A DNA stretch of 64,000 nucleotides. Origin: Isoetes taiwanensis (lineage: Eukaryota; Streptophyta; Lycopodiopsida; Isoetales; Isoetaceae). The notes under the pieces are model-generated. The model was not told where the DNA came from and searched no databases. It saw only the letters and a program-made list of their open reading frames with translations. The stretch is taken from positions 2,980,001-3,044,000 of the forward strand of contig JAJEKV010000039.1 of assembly GCA_021234155.1 (NCBI GenBank), written 5' to 3'. Of this stretch, positions 41,186 through 53,489 are shown one piece after another. The position numbers and the translations under genes are program-made. Position 1 is the stretch's first letter; each line of letters opens with the position of its first letter.

Positions 41186-42230
41186 AAGGCCTGTACTTCC
41201 CCGGATCGCTGGCAAGCTGAAGTATTCTCAACTCGCCCTCCCTTCTCGCATGTCTCCCCGCAGATTGGATTTTGCCGTGAGTTAGAAATGGAGATTACGT
41301 GAAGCAATTCCTATTCCGAGTTCTTCTTTGGGAGAAAGACATTCCTAGTTATTTTACGTTAATGCTCGCAATATCTTACTTCCTAACACGGTCTCGATGA
41401 TTTCTATCTCGGTTGCTTGCTACTACTCTAACCACTATTCTCACTTGTGCCTGTACAATGTATTCAATTCAACCACAAGCAAGAAAAAGATAACAAAAAC
41501 AGAAAACAATACAAAGATTAATGAGATTAATGAGAAAAAGAGAGAACGATTGGAGAACAAAGATGAGAACAATGGAGAACAAAGATCTGAGAAAAATGAG
41601 ATTAAAAAAGGGTATGATATTACAAAAAACATATCCGGAAGATTTTTTGGATGAGGAGGAGGCTTCCGAAGTTCGCTTCCATGTGGGTATAGTCGTTGAC
41701 AAAGCGTGAATAAGGATTTGTCCGGGCCGTAAATTGTATCGTGGATTAATAAGAGCCTCTAACAAATGTAATATAAGTAAAATGCACTAAAGGACTTACG
41801 TAAAACTAAAAAGCAAAGACTAGAAAAGGGCCTCACTTTTTCTTCTCAAAGCAGAACGCCCCGCCGAACAATGAATCACAGAAGAACTTTGGAAGAAGGC
41901 GCCCCGATCCACGTAACCAAGCTATTTGTCATAAGATGGCGCTGGAATCGCTTCGGCTCGATCGATCACCGGGACGGTAAAGCCGGGCTCTAAGGAAACA
42001 GGGGAGGAAGAGTGATCGAGAAAAAACAGGGAGGAAGAATGGTGGGGGAGAGGAAGAGGGTGCAAGCACTCGGGCCGCACCCTCAACCTCGTAAAAGTGC
42101 AATAATAAAACCATTGTCACGCAGGGCCATGCCCTCCATGACGTGGCAAAGCAAGGATAGTCGACATGGCCATGGTTTCAGCCTCTCTCAAGAGGCGCCA
42201 CGCGGGCCATGACAAAATATGAAAGGGTAG
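41186..42230. other. End of the palindrome island; no gene recognised
   Basis: An A-rich stretch at 41465-41625 encodes only low-complexity Lys/Asn/Glu peptide. No conserved frame seen. Confidence 0.35.
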
Positions 42231-42239
42231 GTTATATGT

Positions 42240-42520
42240 TTATATATGTTATCTTATGTATTTAATAAGGTTTCAATGGTTGTATTTAATATGGTTTCAA
42301 TGGTTGTATTTAATATGGTTTCAATGGTTACAATGTTTACATATGGTTTAGAATGAGTGTGGTTGTATGCTTTAATATGGTTATATGATTTTAGTTAATA
42401 TGGTTGTATGATTTTAGTTAATATGGTTGTATGATTTAATATGATTATATTTAATATGTTTGTATGGTTTTATATGGTTCATATGGTCATATTTGTGGTG
42501 TTTGGGGCTATATGGTTTTA
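42240..42520. repeat. TATGGTTGTAT-type AT-rich minisatellite
   Basis: About 24-bp units TTTAATATGGTTTCAATGGT (three copies from about 42258) pass into about 23-bp units TATGGTTGTATGATTTTAGT (three copies from about 42395) and then shorter ATATGGTT variants to about 42490. Confidence 0.8.
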
Positions 42521-42540
42521 ATGTGAGCTTTTTCATTCAG

Positions 42541-44319
42541 GGAGCATGTGAGATGAGTAAAATGGAGCCAGGGAATTCCAAAGGAGGCCATTGCCCTAGG
42601 CTCCAATGGAGGAAGATGGGTTGCCTTTTGTTGCACCCTTGCAACTAGACGGTATTTGCAGAGGGCATAATAACTGCAGTTGATCCATTTGATAGTGTGA
42701 ATGATGAGAGGCTGGGAGATGAACATCTTGGAGTTGGCATTGTGAAGCTTCTTATCGAAGTTGATACTATCATGTCCCAGGGAAGCTCTAGTGATTGCAT
42801 TGTGTCCCAAGCTCAGTTGAGATGGCCAATTAGATTTATTACACACAAGAATGGTGATACTCTAGAATGCCCCATGAACTACACACCCCAAGGCCCACCC
42901 AAGGCCATGTGGAAGATTTGGTGGTCGATGAGCATCCTTTGATCACAAGGAAGAGATGCTATGTCTTTCATAAAAGGCAGCCAAAGGTGCCCAAGAGGCC
43001 TAGAAGTGACAAATATTTAGAAAGGATGGAAAGTATGGCACCAACCAAAGAAAACCACGGAGGCAATTAGGGGACAAGAGTGTTGCAACCTAGATTGCAC
43101 AATTGCATTACAATGTGGATGACCTCGTGCGAGATAAGGTCCCAATACATTGGACAGACTTCAAAAAGATAGGATTAATTTCATTTACTCCTTGTGTAGG
43201 AATTCCAACTATGATGAAAACACGGGACTACTGCTATATCAATTGAGGGGAATGAAGGTATGTATGAGAGCATTGAGATGGATTCTTGGGGTGAGCAAGT
43301 CTTCATTTTACGAGATCATGGGAGCAGGTTAGAAAAGGGCACACTTTGTTCCAACATGGTAATGCACTCACTTTGAAACCTAGAGCAAATACTCTAAAGG
43401 CCATTGCAGAGTCTTGAGAGCTTTGTGAGATACATGTCTCAATCTATGCCCCACAAGTCGAAGGTGAGCGAGCACGGTGTCGCGAGTGGTGCAAAGAGTG
43501 TTGCCACAACACTATATCCAAAAGGAGTGCCTTAAGGAGGTCAACTCCATCCTAGAAACTACTTTGGAGGTAGGCCTCTTTCTCAATCACATTTCAGCAA
43601 GTTATGGAGCACTCACTTCTGGACGTGAGTGTCCTACAACACATGCCATTCTCAAAGTGCAACACTTGCATTCAACTCAAGGATACACTTGCATCAACCG
43701 CAATAGAGAAAGAAAGAATGGCAATTAGGGAGCAATTTGCAGATCACCAAAGGGACCAAATATCATGTAGACAGTTGTAATGGCGTGGAGAACATTTTTC
43801 GAGATGCTTGTGGGACAAATTTTTGTGTATAATTCATGATAAGATGGACCAACACAAGACTTTCTTGCCAAAGCTAGATCCTTTACCCAAGCGTTGTCAA
43901 AACGCTTTTTCGGATGAAAGTAAGTCCGGGCGGGTGTATTAACACATGGTCATGGAACTGGAACATATGGTCATTTTGTGCTTGATCTATGGAGAGATGA
44001 TCCAAACTTCCATGTGAGCTCTATTTTCAAGTGCCTGAGAACACTAGAGAAAGGATCGATAGAAGGGAGGAGGTATTCCCCTTCAGCACCCATTTTTGAG
44101 GCTTTGATGGATGATCAACCGCTTTGTTACCAAAGGCAGATAAAAAAGCTCACATCCAAGGTGTCTAGTGAATCAAGGAGGACTTGGGATGATTTTCCCT
44201 TACTTGAGAAATCACTGCCTGAGGAGCTATGTGTTCAGTTGGACAACTGTTGGAAAGAAAACAAGAATAGATGGATGTTTGGGGCAATGTCATACTTGAC
44301 AACAAATGGGATTGATTGA
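42541..44319 (+). mobile_element. Decayed plant DNA transposon with an unassigned RNase H-like core
   Basis: From 42655, FAEGIITAVDPFDSVNDERL and HLGVGIVKLLIEVD resemble the DUF8039-like region found in plant CACTA-associated proteins. 43257-43332 reads KVCMRALRWILGVSKSSFYE, similar to the leading part of several plant transposase-like proteins. The open frame 43978-44319 contains PEELCVQLDNCWKENKNRWM, a Gln-Leu-Asp-Asn-Cys block typical of a DDE/RNase H-like fold with the catalytic Asp. Whether these belong to one element or two is not clear. Frames are broken and no termini were found. Confidence 0.4.
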
Positions 44320-44454
44320 AAGAATTATCACAAAGCGGATATAACTCGTAAGTGTCAAGGATTGTACTAAAAACTACCACTCCAATCTTCCCTACCCCTG
44401 GATTACTGTAGGAAAAATCATCTTCATCCAGGCTTAGATACTATCTTCATCCAG

Positions 44455-44840
44455 GCTCCACCTTGGCTTGTTGGAGCTTGGGTGGTGTGTTTGATCTACC
44501 TTGGCATGTTGGAACCCACGTGGCATGGTTGAGCCACCTTGGCATGTTGGAGCCTAGGTGGCATGTTAGAGCCACATTGCATGTTTGAGCCAACTCGGTG
44601 GCATGGTAGATCCTAGAGGCACAACATTTGAACCATAAAAAAGAACACATGAAACCATTAATAAATATTTCATTAGAAATGGCATTTTTAGGCCATTAAT
44701 GTTTGAATTGGAATCTTGGAGCCATTTTGCCATGTTGGAGCCTAGATGGCGTGTTTGAGCCATCTTGGAATGTTGGAGCCAACATGGCATGTTTGAGCCA
44801 CCTTGGCAAGTTAGAGCCAACTAGGTGGCATGGTGGATTC
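44455..44840. repeat. TGGCATGTTGGAGCC minisatellite, block 1
   Basis: About 20-bp units such as CACCTTGGCATGTTGGAGCC and CTAGGTGGCATGTTAGAGCC repeat in two runs (44455-44620 and 44700-44840). They are separated by AAATATTTCATTAGAAATGG and TTTTTAGGCCATTAATGTTT, which also precede block 2. Confidence 0.85.
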
Positions 44841-45660
44841 TAGGGGCATAACATTTGAACCATAAAAAATAACATATTCTCATACCATCCTTATACTCGT
44901 TCCATCCTGACCCTTGATTAAAGAAATATACCAGAGGATATACCATATCCTCTAACCCTAGCCGTAGAGCCAAAAAGAAGATGGGGTCAAACCCCATTTT
45001 CCACATCAGCCTATAGTTTAAAGGCCATGATCCCAAGTCAATAATGTAGTCAATCATATAGTCGATAATACAAGATGTGCGTGGAGTGTTTTTCATAATG
45101 TAAGCCCATCCTCCATAGCATACATTGGAGATAACAACAGAAAACAAAATTGGATTACAGGAACTAGAGTCTTACACAACTCTACCATTATAGAGTCTGA
45201 TACAACTCTCCCATAACATATCCTCATACAGCTCTGTCTTCCATAAAGATCAAGCGGAGCAGCTATGCCGATAACATACGTTGAATTACAAAAAGAAGAA
45301 CATAATTGAATAACAAGAACAACCATATGGAACAAAGAGTCTCAAACAACTCTGGACTGTATTACAAGCTACCATTGAAGTTAACAAGAGCACATCTCCC
45401 ATCCAATAGAGCAGGTATCCCAATAACATACACTTCAATCACAAATCAAATTAAAATAGAAAAATCCAGCAAAACACCACAACCCATTCATTTTACCTGT
45501 CTGTAAACAAGCATAGGTATGTGCTTCCAAGAAGCTTGCTGGAACTACCTGCATGGAAGTGAAGAAGGAAAAATGAAATTCAAACAGAAGATCCATGAAT
45601 CATGCCCACTGCTAACCTTGCAGAGATAGGACTGATAAGAGCTCGGACTATCAAAAGAAA
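44841..45660. other. No gene recognised
   Basis: Unassigned sequence with short frames on both strands. Confidence 0.3.
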
Positions 45661-45852
45661 GTGGACTTGACCCTCAGAAATGTCTTGAAAACTCGGAACT
45701 TTGAACAATTCTCAGGCAAGGACAGGTCAGGTATTGAGGCCAAGGCATGGTTGAACGAAATGAGGGAGTATAGTAATGCTTACGACATGAGGGAGAAGGA
45801 CAAAGGCAAGGTGGTAACAACCAACTTCAAGGGAATAGCTAGAATTTGGTAG
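45661..45852 (+). pseudogene. Retrotransposon gag-like fragment
   Basis: NFEQFSGKDRSGIEAKAWLN and EYSNAYDMREKDK recall the start of Ty3/gypsy-type gag (FxGx...AxxWLxxMxxYF). The match is short and no other gypsy part is adjacent. Confidence 0.35.
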
Positions 45853-46448
45853 AAGGGTTACTCCAAAGCCCATGGGTTATGCATGCATGTTCTTATATGA
45901 ACACACAAATTCACCTGTTAGAATTGGCCAACACAAAAAAGGGCAAAGTGGCTGTGAATAGATTCCGTGGATGCAACAGACAATTTGAATGGGAATGCCC
46001 TGCAACAAATCTAGAAGAGCAGTCGCTGGAGCAATATCCTTATCTTCAAAATTTGAAGGCCTGGTTATGGCGGCAGAGGGCTGGCCTATGAAACAATCCC
46101 ACAAGCAAGCATAGCCATAGAACACAAGAGAACCCATAAGGTTAGGCCTAGCTACGGCCATCGCCTTCACAAGCTTAAGTGCCATCGCTGTTCCCATTCA
46201 TGAAAACCTCAGAGCACAACCTGCCTACGCCACACATAGCCATCACCTCCACTCTGCAACTCCTTCCTTCCAATAATAAGTCGATCTGAATCCTTCTATA
46301 AGAAGGAAAAAAAAAAAAAACCTTAACCATGTAAAACCCAAACTCTATTTTCTGACCTCATCAAAGTATGGTTTTGGCATACTTATACATGCCAAAACCA
46401 TAGACAATCTTATGTAACAGCTGTCCCTTCCTTCAATTGCAGAAGATA

Positions 46449-46830
46449 AAACCAATAATAGATATTTCATTAGAAATGGCATTTTTAGGCCATTAATGTT
46501 TGAATTGGAATGTTGGAGCCACCTTGGCATGTTGGAGCCTACGTGGTGTGTTTGTCTCGTCTTGACATGTTGGAGCCCACATGGCATGTTTGAGCCACCT
46601 TGGCATGTTGGAGCCTAGGTGGCATGTTTGAGGCACCTTGGCATATTGGAGCCACCTTGGCATGTTTGAGCCAACTTGACATGTTGGAGCCTACATGGGA
46701 TGTTAGAGCCCATGCGACATGCTAGAGCCCACGTGGCATGTTTAAGCCACCTTGGGTGGCATATTTGAGCCTAGGTGGCTCTTCTACATGGCATGTTTGA
46801 GCCGGGGTGGCGTGTTAGATAACCTATGTG
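46449..46830. repeat. TGGCATGTTGGAGCC minisatellite, block 2
   Basis: The leader (ATTTCATTAGAAATGGCATT, then GCCATTAATGTTTGAATTGG) is the same as at 44651-44715. About fifteen 19-22 bp units follow, alternating GTTGGAGCC, GTTTGAGCC and GTTAGAGCC. Confidence 0.85.
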
Positions 46831-46899
46831 GTACATTCTTTAAAACAACATTTCAAGCATAGAATAAAATGACATTAATATTCTGCGATAGTTCATTGA

Positions 46900-47225
46900 C
46901 ATAATTTTTGATCCACTTTGAACTCGATTTTCTCCACCATTCCAGTTCCAAATCAAGCCAAGTTTTTTCCCACGTGTTCCTACAACTTTCTCTGATAGAC
47001 TTTTTAAAAAAAATCCAAAAATGTTAAGTAAACTCACGACATCATTATTCGAGTGTGTATGCCTTGTTTTGTCTCAGGGAAGTGCAATGGCCAAATCCAA
47101 CTTTGAACTCGATTTTCTCAGTCATTCCATATATAAATTTGAGCCAATTTTTTCCCCACGCCTCACACAACTTTTCTCTGATTGCCCCTCAAAAAATCAT
47201 TCAAAAATTTTATAAGCATGACATT
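46900..47225. repeat. Diverged tandem duplication, about 187 bp
   Basis: CTTTGAACTCGATTTTCTC, then CATTCCA, CCAAGTTTTTTCCCACG and CAACTTTCTCTGAT at 46917-47000 recur in order at 47100-47185. Confidence 0.6.
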
Positions 47226-47394
47226 TTGACACAGGGCATATAATGATAACATAGATACTTCATGGTGAGTCATATGGATGAGAGTAGGGCAACGACTGCA
47301 TGGTGGTGCTTACAAATTTATCTATAAAGAACCTAAAAAAATCACATCACTTTAGAGAACCATACTTCTTAAAAAGACACCTCCGAAAAATGTT

Positions 47395-47935
47395 TAGGGC
47401 TTGTGGTTAAGACAGCAGCGGCGATCCCCCATGCCTGTAGCACGAAGTGGGCTGCATCGAAGCTGGAGGAGTGGTAGAAAATCCGTTGCTGCTGCTATGG
47501 CAAGGTTGGTTTGGTGCATTTTCGTCCATCCCCTCCCAGTTAATAGCCTAGTTAATGCGTGGGATGAAGCTGGTTCTCCTAGCCTTCCCACGCACTTTGC
47601 ATTTTCAAAGGGGCGAGCTTCAAATGGTTGAGCTTCAGGAAGTATTGTGCTCTCTATCCTTTCTTTGATATGATAGAAACATTATGTGTGATAGAATTTC
47701 TTCTTGGCACCTCAATTTGACACCCCTTTTGAGGGATGAATGAGATGTCCCAAACAGGTGGAAAGATCCAGGGGTAGCTACCTTTGCTCAAGTACTAAGT
47801 TTGTGCATCTCTTCCACCCCTCTTCTTGGGTGTGGTTCGAGTACTTCCTATCTAGCCTATTATGAGGCGTGTAATAAGGTCGTGTACCATTTCTTTATCA
47901 ATAAAATATAAATATCTTGCCTCCAAAAAAAAAGG
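47395..47935 (+). mobile_element. Possible 3' end of a poly(A)-tailed retroelement
   Basis: The stretch ends TTTATCAATAAAATATAAAT, then CTTGCCTCC and A9, as in plant L1 LINE or SINE 3' ends. The body has no recognised protein, and no flanking duplication was established. Confidence 0.3.
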
Positions 47936-48890
47936 GGGGGACACCTCCTTAAAAATTATACTTACTTATAAATTACACCACCTCAAAAAAACAAAAACCA
48001 TAGTTCTTTTAAGAAAAAGCACGCCTCCTTAAAAAACCACACCTCCTAAAAAATGAAAACCACAGCTCTTTCAAACAACGACAGTGGACATTTTCTGTCC
48101 ACTTAAATATGTAGCATTATAACAGGGGGTTTTTCTTTCTGTTTTTGTACTGTTTTCTCTAAGGTTTTCATATGATTTGGTGGCCGTATTCATCCAGGTG
48201 TACTAAATAGTATTTCTAGAGTGAACCTTTTTGTCAACCATTGATTTTAGAAAGGGGGCAAATCTTGTGGTGGAGGCTTCTTTATTTTTGGTCCTCCCAT
48301 TATTTTTAGGGTTTCAAAACTCAAAACAGTCAATCAATCTATCTTCGTGTCCTTGAGTTTTTGGTTGCAATTTGATCAGATGCATGTTTGGACAATCTGG
48401 ATGCATGTTTTGCCATCGGCTAAATCTTGTATGGAAGAAGCATAACAGGAAGCTTGGAGAGCAGATTGGCCATAGATGTTTCTTCATGGGCATACTATGC
48501 AAGAGATAAAGATAAGATGGAGTAGTTGTACGGTCAAGCTAGGTTATGGTTTCAACTTATCTTCCTTAATGAATCTGCATAGCAGAGTGCATAGAAGATT
48601 TGCAGATGTCTTATCTCTGGCCATGATTTTGAAACCTATTGCTAGAGGTACAGAATTCGGCTTGTTTGGTACATAACTTTTTACTGGCAGATTTTATGGC
48701 AAGGTTACTGCATAAATGTCGTATTCTCTTGCCAAATGCGGCACAAGTGTTGAGGATTCTATGGATATTTGGAAGAGATCAGACTTGAAGCGAAACAATT
48801 CTGAGACATCTCTTGTCTGTCACTGTGAACAATGGGCTAGAGAGAGAGATTGGGAAACGAATTTGAAGCTACAGGGTAGTTAAGTGATTT
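47936..48890. other. No gene recognised; upstream flank of the RING gene
   Basis: AT-rich, with ACCTCC/AAAA alternation near 47940-48060. No conserved frame. Confidence 0.3.
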
Positions 48891-49489
48891 ATGGAGGGAT
48901 CTGTATCTCCAAGGATTGAGGCTCGTAAGCCATTGATGCTATCCTCTGGTTCAGTGCCATGTTCCGTTTGCTTAGAACCTGTCACTGACGTGGGTGAAAG
49001 GTCTATTGCAAAGCTCAAATGCGGCCATCATTTTCATCTAGGTAATACTTGTTTACTTGTATCGGATTAATCGTCTTCTTTAACCATGACTAAAAGCAAC
49101 GTTATATTTTGAGAAACAATACATGTAGTAAGATAGAGTTCCTAGTGCCTTTTAGCGGTATGTTCTTTCATTCGCGCTATTTATTCTCGTTGATATGTGG
49201 ATGCCAACAATGAGTACAATTTTGAGTCATGTGCACGAGATGCCTAGTTCGGTTGATGGCAAATCATATGGTGGCTCTATATGTTGCTCTTGTATCATAC
49301 AAACATGCAATCGATTGTGGAGTTTTTGGAACAGATCGCATAGGTTACGCTTTCAATGCAAAAGGGTCTATGCAATGCCCTAACTGCGAGCACGTCGAAG
49401 ATGGTCGTTGGCTTTATGCAAATGGAGGTCGTTCACACGAGGACTTTGGATTTGAAGAGTCGATGGCAGTTTATGAAGATAGTATATGA
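48891..49489 (+). CDS. RFI2-like RING finger protein, two exons
   Basis: Exon 1 (48891-49041) starts at an ATG preceded by in-frame stops: MEGSVSPRIEARKPLML, then CSVCLEPVTDVGERSIAKLK and CGHHFH. It ends at a CTAG/GTAATA donor. Exon 2 (49335-49489) follows an ACAG acceptor and restores the codon as L-D, giving RIGYAFNAKGSMQCPNCEH, then EDGRWLYANGGRSHEDFGFE and TGA at 49487-49489. Spliced length is 306 nt (101 residues). The CxxC...CxHxFH...GSAFN-like...CPNC arrangement is that of Arabidopsis RFI2, a RING E3 ubiquitin ligase linked to red/far-red signalling; the spacing to WLYANG is also shared. RFI2 is much longer, and residues resembling its next block (YDMFHPHHDV) follow 49489 in another frame. 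So this may be a gene cut short by a one-base change. Confidence 0.7.
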
Positions 49490-50780
49490 TATGTTTCATC
49501 CTCATCATGATGTTGTAAGGATCTCATTTTGTTTTCTTTGTTCCTTTCATCTCTCTGAGAAAAGCCACTTTCTTGGAAAATGACTTAGGGTCATTTCCCA
49601 TGAGCTTGGCCCCGTGGACATTGCCTCACAAAACCGGACTATTGTAAGAAAATGGTGGCCACATGCTTTCATGGCGAATCAGTATGTTATCCTCTTCCAA
49701 CAGAGGCATGAAGCGAGACTCAAATAAAATCGAAGCGCATTGCAATCGGGGAGATGACTTTCATAGAGTCCACCATTAGCACGGAAGCCCAAGCAGACTT
49801 TGAGCTCTCTTTGCTGCAAAACCACGGTTGTCACCACGGAAATTGGAAATCTTTGTGGCTCATGGGGCCACTCCTTGGCCCCTCTTGGCTAAAGCTAGGT
49901 TGGGAACCCACTCTTCATCGGAAGGACCAAAGGAACTCGAGAAGCTTTATAGAAATGTTGAAAATGATGTAGCTTTATTACATGAGTCAGGGCAGAATCT
50001 TCCTATGCATTTTACGTGCTAGGATATGGAAGTAGTCCAATAGTTAGTGGCAAGAAGGCGTGTCTTTGGCTATATATCCACTTTTTGTTCTATACATATT
50101 TATCCCAGGATTGTGGCAAAAAAATGCTTTATTTAGCCAGCATTGCTCACAAGAATTTTTATAAAGCATTCTTTCAAATTCCTAGTGATCCAGCTGCCAA
50201 AGATTTGATTATCAGAAGATTTTTGCCTGCTGCTAAAGTTTTGGCTGATGAGCCTATGAAATGGTGAAGTCTATGGAATAGTGGGCATCTTATGTTTATG
50301 GCACATGGATTTGTTGGTGTGCAATTGAGAATGCAGAAAAAGTGCTTTTCTTGAAGGTACATCTTGTTTTTGTTTTCTTGTTTTGCTTCATTTGTGCAAA
50401 GGTTTAATTATTTTCCACAACATAAGTTGCCAGATGGCTATTAGGATAATATGGGTTCAAATCCTATAAGATCTGCTATTGATAGCTCAATCTTAAATTG
50501 TACATCGATATTTTCTTATACACATTGCATATTCTCTTGACAATTAAATCACTTGCAATGATGTACTTATCAATATTGGGCATGGTGCTTTGTCTCTTCC
50601 TAGTATAATTTCTCTTATTGTTCCTAACATATGAAAGACCTTCTACGGCGATGTGTAATCTTCGTGTTTTTTTTGTTAGGGCCCGAAGGGCCCAAAATTT
50701 TTTTTAATATAACAATCAACACACAACTACCATTAACATTATTAACACAAACCATTGCATTTAACACATTTAAATCAAAA
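49490..50780. other. No gene firmly recognised
   Basis: Plus-strand pieces near 49750-50020 and 50100-50340 look coding-like (HKNFYKAFFQIPSDPAAKDL) but match nothing known. They could be remnants of further RFI2-like exons or an unrelated gene. Confidence 0.3.
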
Positions 50781-50787
50781 CCCCCTT

Positions 50788-51068
50788 TGGTTTGGGTGCA
50801 TATTCACACGGGGGGTTACGTAGGGCAGTGAGAGCTCCAAAAAATATATTTACAATACATATATGTACAAAATTAACACCATTAAGTACATTCTCTCAAA
50901 CCTTATAGTATTTTACAAACTTTAATATACAGTATATAAAAACTTGTACATGCATACCCCACAAACGAGGATCGCTATGTACAAAGTCGGATCTTGGAAT
51001 AAAGAGCAAATATGCCCATCGACGACTCGTTGCGGGAGTAACCCCCGTGTGAATATGCACCCAAACCA
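50788..51068. repeat. 30-bp inverted repeat flanking 220 bp
   Basis: TGGTTTGGGTGCATATTCAC followed by ACGGGGGGTTA (50788-50818) is the near-exact reverse complement of 51039-51068. The interior is AT-rich and non-coding. It could be termini of a small DNA transposon or a foldback. Confidence 0.75.
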
Positions 51069-51595
51069 CACCTCCACAGATCTACATGTAGGTTTTTTCG
51101 TGATCTTAGAATAAAGTACATGTGGACCTAGAAAACCTAGAGTTTTCAATAGTGGACCAAAACGTGGGGTCAGTGTGAGCCCATATCCGTTGTTGAACCA
51201 TGGTCGATTTGCAGCCAAGGCTTTTTCCTTGCAGGTTCTTGCATTTTAGTTTCAGGGAATAGAACCACAATAGAGTTTGAGTCCCCGGTATGTGTGCGTG
51301 TGTTTGTCATTTTGCTTGCTCTGCACTATCTCTGCGTCCCTGAGTAGCTAATATAAGTTCAATATACATCTTACCCTCATATACGTGATTGCCATAATTG
51401 CATATTGCATGGGAAAGCATGGGCACCACGCCGGGGTTCAACTCCCCAGGACCTGTTATAGAATTTGGTTATGCTTTACTATTGTGTAAGGCACTGGTTG
51501 ACAACCATTAAATTGTATTTCTTGTGGCGTTTGAGCTGATATCATCATTTCAGGCGGCCAGCCTCCAGAGAGAATATCCTATAGGATATGGGACC
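51069..51595. other. No gene recognised
   Basis: Contains CGGGGTTCAACTCCCCAG at about 51433-51450, shaped like a tRNA T-arm, but no other tRNA arm can be built around it. Confidence 0.35.
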
Positions 51596-51810
51596 AGTGT
51601 TGGGCAAACTTTTTACGTTTCATTGGAAAATTTCCTATGGTTACTTTGGCCAGTTGGATATCTTGTGTTTAGAGTCGAAAGTTTCTATTGTCTTAATAGA
51701 AAATCATAAGAAAACTTGCCAAAAAAATTCCTACGACATACTAACTTAACCCAAGAATTCTCAATCTCAACTGATTGATTTATAGTGTTCCACGGACTTT
51801 GCCCAACGCT
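51596..51810. mobile_element. Small MITE-like element, TIR AGTGTTGGGCAAA
   Basis: AGTGTTGGGCAAA at 51596-51608 pairs with TTTGCCCAACGCT at 51798-51810 (12 of 13). Length is 215 bp, non-coding. The target duplication is unclear. Confidence 0.5.
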
Positions 51811-53489
51811 ATATCCTTATCGCTCTATCCTTATTGCTCTATCCTTATTGCTTATTTTCGATCATTGGATCGAAGCATTATTCCACGAATGTGCCAAATG
51901 AAGGGTTGTGGAATTTCCACATCACCCTCCCGTATAGGCCCACGCACCCCATACGCCGTTTGTACGTATCTACATACACCTAATACTTTCATGCATACAA
52001 ATAAATAGTGAAGGTTATAACATTGCATTTACAAGAGATACACAGTAACATAAGAGGAACGAAAGTGAACATGTCACATGTATTGCATTGCCAGATGTGC
52101 ATATCCCAGAACAACAGCCATGGAAGAAGCCTCAGGAAAAAGCTTCCACAAAGGGCGTGCATGCCCAAAACGTCTGTACATAAGCAGACTATGAACAGAA
52201 CTCCAAAACAAGAGAAAACATGACGGAACAAGAGTCATGGAATTATCCAACACGGTTGAATAACAGGCTTCCACAGAAAACGTGCATGCCCAAAAGCTCC
52301 CGCGAAGACGCTCCAATTGATGTACTACATGTACATAGAAGGCTGTACACATTTCCAAGAAAGAAAACGGCAAATGCACCCTATATTACACTGCAGAACT
52401 CTGCACTCATGGAAAACCCTTGTATTCACAAAAAACAGTCCCGGCTTTACAAAGAACTCCAAGGAGCACCCAGCCAATTCTCAGTCATTCCAATTGTACA
52501 ATTCCAGCTCACCTCGCCCTGTACCAGCCATGTCTCCGTCCACACACTAGCAATTGGAATTGCAGCTAGACAGCCAATGTACTTTTCCAGAAAGTTCGTT
52601 GCTGCAACAAATGACTGATGTGTCTCTACCGTCTCCAGCACAGAAAACACAGACAATGGAAGAAAACGCTCCACAACTAGGCAATCGAAGAGCACACCTG
52701 ATGAGCCCTCAATCAGCCCACACGCCACATAACTGCGTCAGCGAAGTATTCCTTCTTGAATGTGCAGAAGAATTTCTTCACCTCACTGGCAAGCAGGACA
52801 AAACTTTCCAGCACTGGCAATCCCATCTCAAGCGCCAGCATGCAACCTCCTGCGTGTAAAGCACTAACAAATACAGGGACCAAAAATGCTGCCACAAACG
52901 CCCTTTTTGGCAAGGCATATGCCAGGGAGCCTCCAGGCCTGCAGTGACACCATCTGGCCGCCCAGCATGGCTGCCATCTCCTCCAGCAAATAACGGCGAG
53001 CATCAGTCGCCCGCCATGCTCGGACCAGCCCCCACCTTTTAATCTCTACCATCAAACCATTACCCAGACTAAAAAAACAAACACGAAACCCTAACCCCCA
53101 TTTCTCTCCCCACCATTGCCAAAACTTTACTAACTCAATCATTTGGGAACCTTATGGGACAAAAAAATCTTAAAAGCACCTGAAATGAAAATGATAATAC
53201 TCCCTGGCACGGATAGTTAGCGCTGGCATACCTTCGTATTATATAAATCTTTTAAAAACTTATGATAATGCCCTACGCACTTTCCCTAAATTTTAGACCA
53301 TTCGTTGTTGTACTGAGTGGCATTATTACATCTATGGATTTTGTAGTGGCCGCCGCAATGGAGCTGAAGACAACTGCCGGTTCTGCAATGGATCCAGCAA
53401 TCTTTGGGTTTCAGGTATCTCTTATCTTTTGTGGGCTTCAGATCTATATTTTTTTTTTCTCAACGAGATATATTATAGCTTTTGTGGAC
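51811..53489. other. No gene recognised; one membrane-like minus-strand frame
   Basis: On the minus strand 53142-52713 offers two overlapping frames, one beginning MIELVKFWQWWGEKWGLGF and one containing a hydrophobic stretch RAFVAAFLVPVFVSALHAGG. They cannot be linked without a frame change and match no known family. The rest shows nothing supportable. Confidence 0.3.

Noticed and set aside
33440-41300. Endogenous giant-virus insertion as the source of the GC-rich, hairpin-rich island
   Set aside because: Hairpins and composition fit loosely, but no viral hallmark gene is visible and the coding part has spliceosomal introns.
33640-41302. Many short frames on both strands reading STRESR or LDSRVEK
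   Set aside because: These peptides are translations of the palindrome itself in different frames, not a conserved protein motif.
51405-51460. tRNA gene suggested by CGGGGTTCAACTCCCCAG
   Set aside because: Only a T-arm-like hairpin is present. No acceptor stem, D-arm or anticodon arm can be paired around it.
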